13,548 nucleotides of DNA from Tannerella sp. (GCA_031277235.1 JAITMT010000449.1:1-13548), one strand, 5' to 3'; shown: positions 5,308 to 12,313, numbered from the stretch's first letter. Numbers and translations: made by a program. The notes: a model not told the origin generated them from the sequence alone.

Positions 5308-5874
5308 TTAAAAATCATTCATTGTTTCCAGTTCTTTCATTTGCCGCTGTTCGATTTGATTTTGCAGCGCAATTCTGAACAGCGATTTTTCGATTTCGGG
5401 ACGAATGGTCTGCGGGTCAGTAATTTTCACGCCGTTACGGATGATATAACTGCCTTCGTATGGATTGAAAGGTTTGCTGTTCAGATGTTTATAGATACCT
5501 ATTCCGATAATCACTGCAAAAGATGCGGCGATTCCCGTCAATGCCCAGCGGCGTTTGAACGGTGTTTTTCCGTGTTTTGACCTCTCCCTGAATCCCTCCC
5601 CACAAGAGGAGGGACTTCTCCCCTCTCCCTGTGGAGAATGGTTGGGGGTGAGGTTTGTCCGTTCATCCGTTCTCCCGTTTACCCGTTCATCCAAGTCCCC
5701 CTGAGGGGGATTCAGGGGGCTTCCCATCTGTTCAAAATACCGAAACACGGGCTTGTATTTTTCCAGCGTTTCGGGAATCGTTTCACCGTTGAAAAAGGCG
5801 TATAAAGCCTGCTCTTCGGCGTTCGTCGTTTCGCCGTCGAAAAAACGGTCTATCAATTGTTCTATATCTTTCAT
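5308..5874 (-). CDS. Anti-sigma-like single-span membrane protein containing a repeat insertion
   Basis: The 188-residue product begins MKDIEQLIDRFFDGETTNAE and has an acidic cytoplasmic domain (residues 1-50, ending YKPVFRYFEQ). One membrane helix follows (WALTGIAASFAVIIGIGIYK, about 110-130), then a periplasmic tail with GSYIIRNGVKITDPQTIRPE. This layout is usual for short proteins encoded after ECF sigma factors in Bacteroidales, and an anti-sigma role is inferred from that position. It lacks the FecR domain. Residues about 51-98 are encoded by repeat DNA (5581-5722): a GC-rich palindrome, GAACGGRT octamers and another palindrome, all in frame. Without it the protein would be about 140 residues. 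The ATG at 5874 lies 2 bases after the sigma stop codon, so translation is coupled; the TTG six bases upstream overlaps that stop and is rejected. Confidence 0.8.
   Translation of the reverse strand: MKDIEQLIDRFFDGETTNAEEQALYAFFNGETIPETLEKYKPVFRYFEQMGSPLNPPQGDLDERVNGRTDERTNLTPNHSPQGEGRSPSSCGEGFRERSKHGKTPFKRRWALTGIAASFAVIIGIGIYKHLNSKPFNPYEGSYIIRNGVKITDPQTIRPEIEKSLFRIALQNQIEQRQMKELETMNDF
5581..5653 (-). repeat. GC-rich palindromic repeat inside the anti-sigma-like gene (copy 3)
   Basis: On the minus strand it reads CCTCACCCCC, CTCCACAGGGAGAGGGGAGA, then GTCCCTCCTCTTGTGGGGAG and GGATTCAGGGAGAGG. It shares the CTCTTGTGG core and the flanking G/C tracts with the copies at 1634-1699 and 2336-2402. 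It is translated as LTPNHSPQGEGRSPSSCGEG, in the same orientation and frame as the hisB copy. Confidence 0.85.
5659..5690 (-). repeat. GAACGGRT octamer minisatellite inside the anti-sigma-like gene
   Basis: The minus-strand octamers GAACGGGT, AAACGGGA, GAACGGAT and GAACGG encode ERVNGRTDERT. They match the intergenic array after hisB (3047-3078) almost base for base, including the variant AAACGGG unit. Confidence 0.85.
5693..5722. repeat. Perfect short palindrome CCCCCTGA/TCAGGGGG inside the anti-sigma-like gene
   Basis: CCCCCTGA (5697-5704) pairs with TCAGGGGG (5712-5719), with flanking AAG/CTT also nearly complementary. It is translated as SPLNPPQGD at the start of the insertion and lies next to the octamer array. 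Confidence 0.75.
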
Positions 5875-5876
5875 AA

Positions 5877-6368
5877 TCAATTATTTTCAAAAAATTTATC
5901 CCTGATCTTTTTCCGCGCTCTCGACAGATTCACACGGACAGCCTCGACGCTGCAACCTGACAGTGCGGCGATTTCCTCCGTTTCCAAACCTTCCAGATGT
6001 TTCATCCGCAAGATACTTTGCTGTAAATCAGGTAATTCATCTATCAAACTCATCAATCTTTCCACCTCGTCCCTGTGCTCCAGTTCCTGCAACGGCGTTT
6101 CGTCCTCCGACTGCCATTCTGCGCTTAACTCCTCACATTCATGCCTTTTCCGCTTTTTCAAATCCAAACTCAAATGCTTGGCGACGGTAAAGGCAAGAGA
6201 CGGAATATTTTCATAGCCGGACAGTCTATCGCGCATAAACCAGAGTTTCAGGAAAACTTCCTGCACAATGTCTTCAGCGTCGTCTTCGTTTTCGGTCAGG
6301 CGTAATGCGTAAGCAATCAGGCGATTGCGCATCGGAAGAATTTCGTTTTTAAACTGCTCCTGCTCCAT
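5877..6368 (-). CDS. ECF-type RNA polymerase sigma-70 factor
   Basis: The 163-residue product has the two-domain build of extracytoplasmic-function sigma factors. Region 2 covers about residues 10-80 (ENEDDAEDIVQEVFLKLW contacts core polymerase and the -10 element). Region 4 covers about residues 105-160, with LPDLQQSILRMKHLEG and the helix-turn-helix ETEEIAALSGCSVEAVRVNL followed by SRARKKIRDK. It redirects RNA polymerase to a small set of promoters. The ATG at 6368 (MEQEQF) gives the usual family start; the upstream ATG at 6407 would add 13 atypical residues and lies above a possible promoter. The anti-sigma-like gene starts 2 bases after its stop, so the two are co-translated. The outer-membrane protein gene ends 86 bp upstream on the same strand, so read-through is possible. 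Confidence 0.92.
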   Translation of the reverse strand: MEQEQFKNEILPMRNRLIAYALRLTENEDDAEDIVQEVFLKLWFMRDRLSGYENIPSLAFTVAKHLSLDLKKRKRHECEELSAEWQSEDETPLQELEHRDEVERLMSLIDELPDLQQSILRMKHLEGLETEEIAALSGCSVEAVRVNLSRARKKIRDKFFENN

Positions 6369-6394
6369 ATCCGTATATAAGACGATTGAAACGG

Positions 6395-6403
6395 CAAAAC
6401 GTA
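6395..6403 (-). promoter_or_regulatory. Weak possible -7 promoter element of the sigma-factor gene
   Basis: Minus-strand TACGTTTTG resembles TAnnTTTG with one extra base, 26 bp before the ATG at 6368. This could give the sigma gene its own transcript. It is weak evidence. Confidence 0.25.
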
Positions 6404-6454
6404 ACATCCTGAAAGGTATTTTTTTAATTATCAGTTTTGAGAAACTTCTTCATC

Positions 6455-9070
6455 TCAAAATTTATAATAAAGTTTCAACAAAAAATATCCCGGACGAATC
6501 GCGTAACCTCGCAAAGTTACAGTTAAAGGATCATATAGGGTATAAGCGTAAATTTTACGGTTTAAAATATTGGCAATCAATCCGCTCAATTCCCAGCGGG
6601 ACGACGGTTGCCAGGACAGATGCGCGTCAAGCATCACCGTTTGACGGGATACATTTTCCGTAATTTCATTGAGATAATGTTCTGCCGCAACTCCCAGCGT
6701 CCATTTTTTATCGGGCATCAGATTGACCGAAACGGACTGCCTGAACTGTGCGATTTGCTGTTTCTCACCGATACTGCCCATCTCCATCCTGTCCAAAATG
6801 TAACTTGCCTTATATGCAACATTTAGGCGGTTTATCGGTTTCACATTCCATTTCAACGTGGACGTCCAGTTTGTCGTGGTAAAAGGCAATTCCGCCCCGT
6901 TGCGGTTCAAGCGGCTGTTTACGGTCAGGGAAGTTGAAGAAAAAGACAGCACACTTTGCAGAAAATCAAGCATTTTACTGATATTTCCGTTGAACATCCA
7001 AACCCGGGAAGAATATCCGTTTACCGCATCAAACGACGATAAAACGTATTCGTCCCTGAAATCCTGTTTTCTGCCATACGGGTAATTATTAACGAGATAA
7101 TCCGCACCGATATTGGAAAAGAACCCGTAAACGGGATTGCGAAATGTCAATCCTGCCGAAAAGTTTTTCCCGCTGACCTGTGCATAGTTCAACGTTCCCG
7201 TCGAAAGACTGCGGTAGTCGCCCATTATCCATCCTTCGTAAAAGTCATTGTCATTCAACGCTTTTTGATTGATTCCGGCAGAGACGTAGGCGCTCAACTG
7301 AGCCGTAAGTAGCAGACGGACGTATAAATTGGGTGCTGCCGACAATTTGTTTGCACCGGTTCTGCTGTCTATCAACAAGTTATTGTCCCGATAGTGATAG
7401 ACCGAAACGGGAACATTGAATCTTAATTCCAGCAGGGAACTTTTGTATTCAGCCTGTGGCGTAAAATAAATTCTTGCATAATCGTGCGCCAAATTGTTTT
7501 CTATCGGAAAAAGTCCGTCCGGAACTCCCTGCAAGTCACTTTCCATCGTACGGTACAAAAAGTTTATCCCTCCTTTCAGGGACAGGTTAAAACCGAAAAC
7601 CGCCAGCGCATACGAAGCAGCAGTATTGGAATAGAAAGAGGACAATTCCAGATTCTGCTGCTGTTCGTTTCCCTGCCGTATGACCTGCAACGACTGATTT
7701 TTGGAAAGTAACTGATTAAAGGAAGAAAACGAAACGGTTGATTTTCCGATGCGCTTGAGGAGTTGAAAATCGTTTGAAAACTTTTGATACGGCATATTTG
7801 CCGTTTGACTGACCGGATACGTTCCCGTGATGATTCCTTCGGCGCCATTCCACTGCAAATCGGTTTGTAAGGTGTTTTTCAGATAATATTTTTCCCTGTT
7901 GGCGGTCAAAACGAATTTCAACAGCAGTTCATCCGTTGTGGAATGTATATTTTCATTTTCTTCAATCATTTGTGCGCTGTCGGCGAAAAAATACGTGTTT
8001 TCCGTCATTCTGTCCGATGATAGACAGTTGTGTATGTAGCCCGCCTGAACTTTCAGATCGTAATCCCGAGTCAGTTTCAGCAAGTCGTTGGTTGTTAATA
8101 TATTGCTTTCGTTGAACAGAGACCTTTCCTCTTCCAAAGCGGGAACGGTGGAAGTCTCTATCTTGATGTAATCAGCGAGGTCATCCCTGTTTTCCCGACT
8201 GTTGAAAAAGTCCTCGATGGAAAAATCCGTCAGTTCGCGGGAAATATCCTGCCCGGTATTATTGGTTTTATACGTGTTCAAACTCTGGAATTTGGGGGCA
8301 AAACGCATCGCGGAAACTCCCGCATTCCACAAAAAGGAAGTGTCGGCGCCTGCACCCGTCTCCACTGTTCCGACCCAGTGAGATTTTGCACCGTCCTTCA
8401 AACGGAGATTTATCGCGGCTCTATCCGAAATAGAAACAGTTTGAAGTGCGCGGATGGGCTGGTGGTTTTCCCAAACTTCCACGCTTTGTACGTCCTGCTG
8501 CGAAACGCTGTTGGTAGCCAGTCCGTAGCGCTCTTCGAGCAAGTCCGAGCCTTCTATGTAAAATTTGTTGATGGAAACGCCGTTATACCTGATTTCTCCC
8601 GCTTTTGACACATCAATACCCGGCATTTTGGCAAGCACATCGCCAATGGTTTTGTCCTGCCGGTCTGCAAAGGCGGACACGCTGTACGTTACGGTATCGC
8701 CCGACTGTCGAATTTTAAGCGGTTTTACCACAACTTCCCTCAACGGTATCGCGTCGGAAGACAGTTTTACCGTTAAATATCCTGTATATTCTTTTAAATC
8801 AATAAATTGTGATTTATAATTCATTCCTGCAATCCGAAGTTGATACAGTGAAAGTGAATCGGGACTGTCCATTTTGAAATAACCGTCCGCATCGGTCTGT
8901 GTAAACCTGACAATCTTTTTTGTCTGCTTTTTTTCCAGCGATACAAGCACATTGACGGCAGGGTCGTCGTCTTCTTCGCCGACAATTTTTCCCTGAATGT
9001 GAAGGGGTTCCTGCGCTGTTACCGAAGTAAAAAGAAACAGGCAGACGGCAAAAGACAATATCCTATTCAT
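6455..9070 (-). CDS. TonB-dependent-receptor-like outer-membrane barrel protein (GLPGLI partner)
   Basis: This 871-residue protein has a signal peptide (MNRILSFAVCLFLFTSVTAQ). A carboxypeptidase-regulatory-like beta-sandwich follows at about 22-105 (IQGKIVGEEDDDPAVNVLVS, DADGYFKMDS). A plug-like domain comes next, about 110-225 (IGDVLAKMPGIDVSKAGEIR, INKFYIEGSDLLEERYG, VSQQDVQSVEVWENHQPI). A long barrel region with many alternating aromatic strands ends in LLKLYYKF, the terminal Phe typical of outer-membrane beta-barrels. The architecture is that of SusC/TonB-receptor relatives used for transport or secretion at the outer membrane, but the substrate is unknown. Its ATG overlaps the end of the GLPGLI gene by 8 bases, so the two are one translation unit. 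No clear TonB box can be pointed to. Confidence 0.88.
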   Translation of the reverse strand: MNRILSFAVCLFLFTSVTAQEPLHIQGKIVGEEDDDPAVNVLVSLEKKQTKKIVRFTQTDADGYFKMDSPDSLSLYQLRIAGMNYKSQFIDLKEYTGYLTVKLSSDAIPLREVVVKPLKIRQSGDTVTYSVSAFADRQDKTIGDVLAKMPGIDVSKAGEIRYNGVSINKFYIEGSDLLEERYGLATNSVSQQDVQSVEVWENHQPIRALQTVSISDRAAINLRLKDGAKSHWVGTVETGAGADTSFLWNAGVSAMRFAPKFQSLNTYKTNNTGQDISRELTDFSIEDFFNSRENRDDLADYIKIETSTVPALEEERSLFNESNILTTNDLLKLTRDYDLKVQAGYIHNCLSSDRMTENTYFFADSAQMIEENENIHSTTDELLLKFVLTANREKYYLKNTLQTDLQWNGAEGIITGTYPVSQTANMPYQKFSNDFQLLKRIGKSTVSFSSFNQLLSKNQSLQVIRQGNEQQQNLELSSFYSNTAASYALAVFGFNLSLKGGINFLYRTMESDLQGVPDGLFPIENNLAHDYARIYFTPQAEYKSSLLELRFNVPVSVYHYRDNNLLIDSRTGANKLSAAPNLYVRLLLTAQLSAYVSAGINQKALNDNDFYEGWIMGDYRSLSTGTLNYAQVSGKNFSAGLTFRNPVYGFFSNIGADYLVNNYPYGRKQDFRDEYVLSSFDAVNGYSSRVWMFNGNISKMLDFLQSVLSFSSTSLTVNSRLNRNGAELPFTTTNWTSTLKWNVKPINRLNVAYKASYILDRMEMGSIGEKQQIAQFRQSVSVNLMPDKKWTLGVAAEHYLNEITENVSRQTVMLDAHLSWQPSSRWELSGLIANILNRKIYAYTLYDPLTVTLRGYAIRPGYFLLKLYYKF

Positions 9071-9884
9071 TATAATCTTTTTCCATGAAATCGTATTTCA
9101 TTGTTTTCCGTGTGTCTTTCTCTGCATATTCACTGAAATCAATACCCGTTGTTGCGTTTATGTATCCGAAATTATCTTCAAGATTTTTGCGTTTGAGTTT
9201 CAATAATTCATTCCGCTCGATTTTCATATATATTCCATTCCTTGCAGGCTCCAACAGAACAGGCGTGTTGAAAATTTGCCGAAAGCCTTCTATTTCAAAA
9301 CAATACAGATGTTCGCTGTCCTCAACCTTCAGTATCAAGCCCGGTAATCCCGTAAATTTCCAGGGACCGTCGCTGAGAGGGATTTCGGCGGTAAACCACG
9401 CATAATAGGTTCTTCCTCTGAACATACACGTAGCCTGCTGACACGGATAACCCAGAATTTCCATTACGGAATCCGTAAACTGCCATTCCTGTGGCTGATA
9501 ATCTTCCGTATATTTGAAATAATCCAGTTGTACATTGTCTGTGACGGTGATTTTTCCTGCGGGATAGTTTTTGTAAATAAACTCCGGTGTGCGGCGATAG
9601 GGAAAATTGTTTGTCGCAGCTCCCGTTCTGAACAATTCCTTCCAGACTTTGCGCCCCTCCGGTGTACGGTTTAGAGAGTCGGAATAAAATGTATGGTAGC
9701 TGTAAAATTTCGATACTTTGTTGCCGATTAAAAGTATCATATCGTCTTCCTGCATTTCTTCCAGCGAAAGATTGATGTAGTGAAACTTGTAGCGGCATTC
9801 ATACTGCGCTTCGTCCAATGCCTGGGAAAAACAGAACAGCGGAATTGCCGACAATATTAACAGTAAACTTTTTATTCTAACCAT
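9063..9884 (-). CDS. GLPGLI family protein
   Basis: The 273-residue product has an N-terminal signal peptide (MVRIKSLLLILSAIPLFCFS before QALDE), so it is exported, probably periplasmic or cell-surface. It carries the signature of its family almost perfectly: YYAWFTAEIPLSDGPWKFTG followed by LPGLILKVED. Just upstream, ILGYPCQQATCMFRGR contains two cysteines five positions apart that could form a disulfide or bind metal. GLPGLI proteins are a Bacteroidota-specific set of unknown biochemical function that are often encoded next to a TonB-receptor-like protein, as here. The ATG at 9884 is preferred over the TTG six bases upstream. It appears to be the first gene of the minus-strand block, with a promoter-like element at 9932-9939. 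Confidence 0.92.
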   Translation of the reverse strand: MVRIKSLLLILSAIPLFCFSQALDEAQYECRYKFHYINLSLEEMQEDDMILLIGNKVSKFYSYHTFYSDSLNRTPEGRKVWKELFRTGAATNNFPYRRTPEFIYKNYPAGKITVTDNVQLDYFKYTEDYQPQEWQFTDSVMEILGYPCQQATCMFRGRTYYAWFTAEIPLSDGPWKFTGLPGLILKVEDSEHLYCFEIEGFRQIFNTPVLLEPARNGIYMKIERNELLKLKRKNLEDNFGYINATTGIDFSEYAEKDTRKTMKYDFMEKDYNE

Positions 9885-9931
9885 TTTCAATAACTGTTTT
9901 TAAGGAAATTAATACCCGACAAAATAAATGA

Positions 9932-9962
9932 CAAAAATACGACTTATTTTTGAAAATTTAAA
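9932..9962 (-). promoter_or_regulatory. Putative promoter of the GLPGLI / outer-membrane protein operon
   Basis: Minus-strand TATTTTTG (9939-9932) matches TAnnTTTG, with TTTA (9962-9959) at 19-nt spacing in place of TTTG. The GLPGLI ATG follows 47 bp downstream. Confidence 0.5.
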
Positions 9963-9999
9963 ATCTGTTTTATTTTAACGAATCATTTGCAGACAAGAA

Positions 10000-10153
10000 A
10001 TCCTGTCGGGATGAAAGTTTTGTAAAATGGAGGTTTTTCCCGCACACGGCATACCATAGGTATGTGACTTTAGCACATGGGAGATTGCATATCTGACGAC
10101 ATACATTTTCTCAATGAAAAATCTTTCCATCGGGCTATATTCCCTGCGGGAAT
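10000..10153. repeat. Palindrome-rich intergenic region, probable dispersed repeat
   Basis: Within the 453-bp divergent gap (9885-10337) I see no gene but several short hairpins: ATCCT-GTC-GGGAT (10000-10012), CATACC-ATA-GGTATG (10050-10064), an overlapping ATGTG/CACAT (10062-10066 with 10074-10078), and ATTCCC-TGC-GGGAAT (10139-10153). The segment ATGAAAAATCTTTCCATCGG before the last hairpin resembles GGTAGAAAAGATTCTCTACC GAG at 1793-1815, which also precedes an ATCCC/GGGAT hairpin. An open frame on the minus strand here (9975-10211) is not convincing as a protein. Confidence 0.45.
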
Positions 10154-10204
10154 TGTCTTGTTCGGATAAATTCCTGAAAGAAAAAAAATAAAAATACAAA
10201 AAGT

Positions 10205-10235
10205 TTTGCAATTGCGAGAAAAAGCCGTACCTTTG
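10205..10235 (+). promoter_or_regulatory. Consensus promoter of rplM-rpsI
   Basis: TTTG (10205-10208), a 19-nt spacer and TACCTTTG (10228-10235) match the Bacteroidota housekeeping consensus perfectly. Transcription should start near 10242, about 95 nt before the rplM start. Confidence 0.75.
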
Positions 10236-10241
10236 CGAGCC

Positions 10242-10337
10242 GTTTTAAGAATTTTTACGCCAACAATGCCCGCAGCGTAATCGTCCGAAAACGAATTAAC
10301 AGATTAATTATCAATAAATTAAAAAAAATTAAAAGCA
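10242..10337 (+). promoter_or_regulatory. rplM 5' leader, candidate ribosomal-protein autoregulatory RNA
   Basis: The leader contains TTACGC/GCGTAA (10255-10260 with 10275-10280, 14-nt loop), immediately followed by TCGT/ACGA (10281-10284 with 10291-10294), and then AT-rich sequence up to the start codon. L13 is an autoregulator in other bacteria, and L13 leaders have been reported for Bacteroidia. I cannot verify a match to that model. Confidence 0.4.
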
Positions 10338-10793
10338 GTGGATACTCTAAGTTATAAGACCATTTCTGCAAACAAGGCAACGGTGAAAAAGGAATGGGTC
10401 GTAGTTGATGCGACAGATCAGCATCTGGGACGGATGGGTTCGAAAGTAGCAAAACTTTTGCGCGGAAAATACAAACCCGAATTTACACCGCACGTTGATT
10501 GCGGTGATAATGTGATTATTGTGAATGCGGACAAGGCAGTATTGACCGGAAACAAGTGGAACGACCGGATTTACCATACGTATTCGGGCTACCCGAGCGG
10601 TCAGAAAAGCATCACGCCGGCTCAATTGAAGGCAAAAGGCGAAGACCGCCTGTTCAAAAAAGTAGTGAAAGGCATGTTGCCGAAAAATAAACTGGGCGAC
10701 AAGTTGCTCGGTAATTTATATGTATATGCCGGCAGCGAGCACAAGCACGAGGCGCAACAGCCTAAAACGTTGGATATAAACTCACTTAAATAA
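10338..10793 (+). CDS. rplM: 50S ribosomal protein L13
   Basis: L13 binds 23S rRNA early in assembly of the large ribosomal subunit. The 151-residue sequence matches Bacteroidales L13 along its length: MDTLSYKTISANKATVKKEW, VVDATDQHLGRMGSKVAKLL, RGKYKPEFTPHVDCGDNVII, VVKGMLPKNKLG and the C-terminal YVYAGSEHKHEAQQPK. The start codon is GTG, which is common for this gene in Bacteroidales and places the protein start exactly where homologues begin. rpsI follows after 5 bp; L13 and S9 are adjacent in most bacteria and form one transcript from the consensus promoter at 10205-10235. Confidence 0.97.
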   Translation: MDTLSYKTISANKATVKKEWVVVDATDQHLGRMGSKVAKLLRGKYKPEFTPHVDCGDNVIIVNADKAVLTGNKWNDRIYHTYSGYPSGQKSITPAQLKAKGEDRLFKKVVKGMLPKNKLGDKLLGNLYVYAGSEHKHEAQQPKTLDINSLK

Positions 10794-10798
10794 TCTAT

Positions 10799-11185
10799 AT
10801 GGAAGTTGTAAATGCAATAGGACGCCGCAAGGCAGCAGTAGCCCGCGTTTATGTAAGCGAAGGCAAGGGAAACATCACCATCAACAAGCGCGATTTGTCG
10901 AACTATTTTCCTTCACCGATACTTCAATACGTTGTGAAACAACCGCTTAATACGTTGAATGTAGCGGAACAGTATGATATCAAGGTCAATCTGTTCGGCG
11001 GCGGTTTCAAGGGACAGTCGGAAGCGACGCGACTGGCGATCACCCGGGCGTTGATCAAAATCAATCCCGAATCGAAACCCGCGTTGAAGAAGGAAGGATT
11101 TACCACCCGCGACCCGCGCGCCGTTGAACGCAAAAAACCGGGAAGACCGAAAGCACGCAAGAGATTCCAGTTCTCGAAACGTTAA
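10799..11185 (+). CDS. rpsI: 30S ribosomal protein S9
   Basis: S9 sits in the head of the small ribosomal subunit, and its C-terminal tail reaches the P-site tRNA. The 128-residue product has the family hallmarks: an N-terminal AIGRRKAAVARVYV, GFKGQSEATRLAITRAL in the middle, and the basic tail KKPGRPKARKRFQFSKR with the universal terminal SKR. The length is normal. It starts 5 bp after rplM and must be co-transcribed with it. A long hairpin begins directly after its stop codon (11186-11220). Confidence 0.97.
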   Translation: MEVVNAIGRRKAAVARVYVSEGKGNITINKRDLSNYFPSPILQYVVKQPLNTLNVAEQYDIKVNLFGGGFKGQSEATRLAITRALIKINPESKPALKKEGFTTRDPRAVERKKPGRPKARKRFQFSKR

Positions 11186-11220
11186 TTATGAATTGTCAAT
11201 TATCAATTGTCAATTCATAA
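11186..11220 (+). repeat. Near-perfect 15-bp hairpin directly after rpsI
   Basis: TTATGAATTG-T-CAATT, loop ATC, AATTG-T-CAATTCATAA pair over 35 bases with a single T/T mismatch. It follows the rpsI stop codon immediately, so it could protect the 3' end or attenuate transcription before rpsB. It lacks a T-tract, so it is not a standard intrinsic terminator. It is also built of ATTGTCAATT repeat units. Confidence 0.7.
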
Positions 11221-11236
11221 AAAGGTTTAGTATCTA

Positions 11237-11290
11237 AATTGTCCGGATTTTTTCCACATGGAAAGAATGTCGAAAATCTACCGGACGATT
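11237..11290 (+). promoter_or_regulatory. Structured RNA upstream of rpsB, candidate S2 leader
   Basis: A 10-bp outer stem AATTGTCCGG/CCGGACGATT (11237-11246 with 11281-11290, one G-U pair) stacks directly on an inner 9-bp hairpin ATTTTTTCC-ACAT-GGAAAGAAT (11247-11268, one G-U pair). This leaves a 12-nt bulge, GTCGAAAATCTA (11269-11280), on the 3' side. The structure ends 48 nt before the rpsB ATG. S2 represses rpsB-tsf through a leader RNA in other bacteria, so autoregulation is a reasonable inference. Confidence 0.6.
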
Positions 11291-11338
11291 CGTAATTTTA
11301 GAAGAAAAAGAAAGTAAACAAATTAAAAAAACAACAGA

Positions 11339-12172
11339 ATGTCAAGATTAACATTTGAACAGTTATTGGACGCAGGCTCGCACTTCGGGCATTTGAAAAG
11401 CAAGTGGAATCCTGCAATGGCTCCCTACATCTTCATGGAGCGCAATGGTATCCATATCATTGATTTGTATAAAACAGTTGCCAAAGTGGACGAGGCGGCG
11501 GAAGCAATGAAAAATATTGCCAAAATGGGACGCAAAATCCTGTTTGTCGCCACGAAAAAACAGGCTAAACAGATTGTTGCAGACTTCGCAACATCAGTTG
11601 GAATGCCTTATGTAATAGAACGTTGGCCCGGCGGTATGCTGACCAATTTCCCGACCATCCGCAAGGCGGTCAAAAAAATGTCCACCATTGATAAAATGGC
11701 GAGCGACGGCACGTTTGACAATCTTTCCAAACGCGAAAAGTTGCAAATCACCCGTCAGCGGGCGAAATTGGAGAAGAACCTCGGCTCCATCGCCGACATG
11801 GGACGCCTTCCGGCAGCGCTTTTCGTGGTGGACGTGATGAAGGAATACATCGCCGTCGCCGAAGCCAACCGTCTGGGAATCCCCGTTTTCGGCATGGTTG
11901 ATACGAACTCCGACCCGGCGCACATTGACTTCGTCATTCCGGCTAACGACGACGCCACAAAATCCATCGAACTGATTATCGGAGCGTTGTGCAAAGCCAT
12001 TCAGGAAGGTATCGAAGAGGGCAAAATAGAGCGCGGAAACAAGGGCGACGAAGGCGAAGAACAGCAGCCCGCCGAAACCGCCGCTCCTCCGAGACGCGAC
12101 CGCGACCGCAAATCGCGCGCCAGAAGATCGGAAGAAGCGCCGGAAAGAAAACCGGTCATTGAAAAGGAATAA
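11339..12172 (+). CDS. rpsB: 30S ribosomal protein S2
   Basis: S2 binds late to the small subunit between head and body. The 277-residue product matches the family: LLDAGSHFGHLKSKWNPAMA, PYIFMERNGIHIIDLYKT, FVATKKQAKQIV, ERWPGGMLTNFPTIRK, LPAALFVVDV, and IPVFGMVDTNSDPAHIDFVI-PANDDA. Residues after about 225 form a charged, low-complexity tail (EEGKIERGNKGDEGEEQQPA, RRDRDRKSRARR) that is probably disordered and accounts for the length above the common 230-250. tsf follows after 141 bp, the usual partner order. No consensus promoter is visible between rpsI and rpsB, so read-through from rplM-rpsI past the two structures at 11186-11290 is likely. Confidence 0.97.
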   Translation: MSRLTFEQLLDAGSHFGHLKSKWNPAMAPYIFMERNGIHIIDLYKTVAKVDEAAEAMKNIAKMGRKILFVATKKQAKQIVADFATSVGMPYVIERWPGGMLTNFPTIRKAVKKMSTIDKMASDGTFDNLSKREKLQITRQRAKLEKNLGSIADMGRLPAALFVVDVMKEYIAVAEANRLGIPVFGMVDTNSDPAHIDFVIPANDDATKSIELIIGALCKAIQEGIEEGKIERGNKGDEGEEQQPAETAAPPRRDRDRKSRARRSEEAPERKPVIEKE

Positions 12173-12191
12173 TTCAATTTAAAAATTGAAG

Positions 12192-12261
12192 GTTCAAAGT
12201 TTAAAGTTCAAAGTTTAAGGTTCAACGGCAACTTTGAACTTGGAACATTGAACATTAAACC
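12192..12261 (+). repeat. Tandem heptamer GTTYAAR with inverted arm, between rpsB and tsf
   Basis: Five heptamers run head to tail: GTTCAAA, GTTTAAA, GTTCAAA, GTTTAAG and GTTCAAC (12192-12226). The following bases are inverted relatives, so AAGTTCAAAGTT (12204-12215) pairs perfectly with AACTTTGAACTT (12230-12241), and GGTTTAAT-like bases close the region (to 12261). The same heptamer occurs inside hisB (2306-2334). Confidence 0.8.
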
Positions 12262-12313
12262 TCGAATTTCTGAAAGAAATATTAATTAAAAAAATAGAAA
12301 GGAATAATTTTTT

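Noticed and set aside
2336..5722. CRISPR array or insertion sequence as the explanation for the GC-rich repeats
   Set aside because: The copies are irregularly spaced by kilobases, have no regular spacers, and no Cas or transposase gene is present.
9975..10211. Minus-strand open frame of 78 codons in the GLPGLI-rplM gap
   Set aside because: It covers palindrome-rich repeat DNA and the rplM promoter, has no recognisable domain and no promoter or start context.
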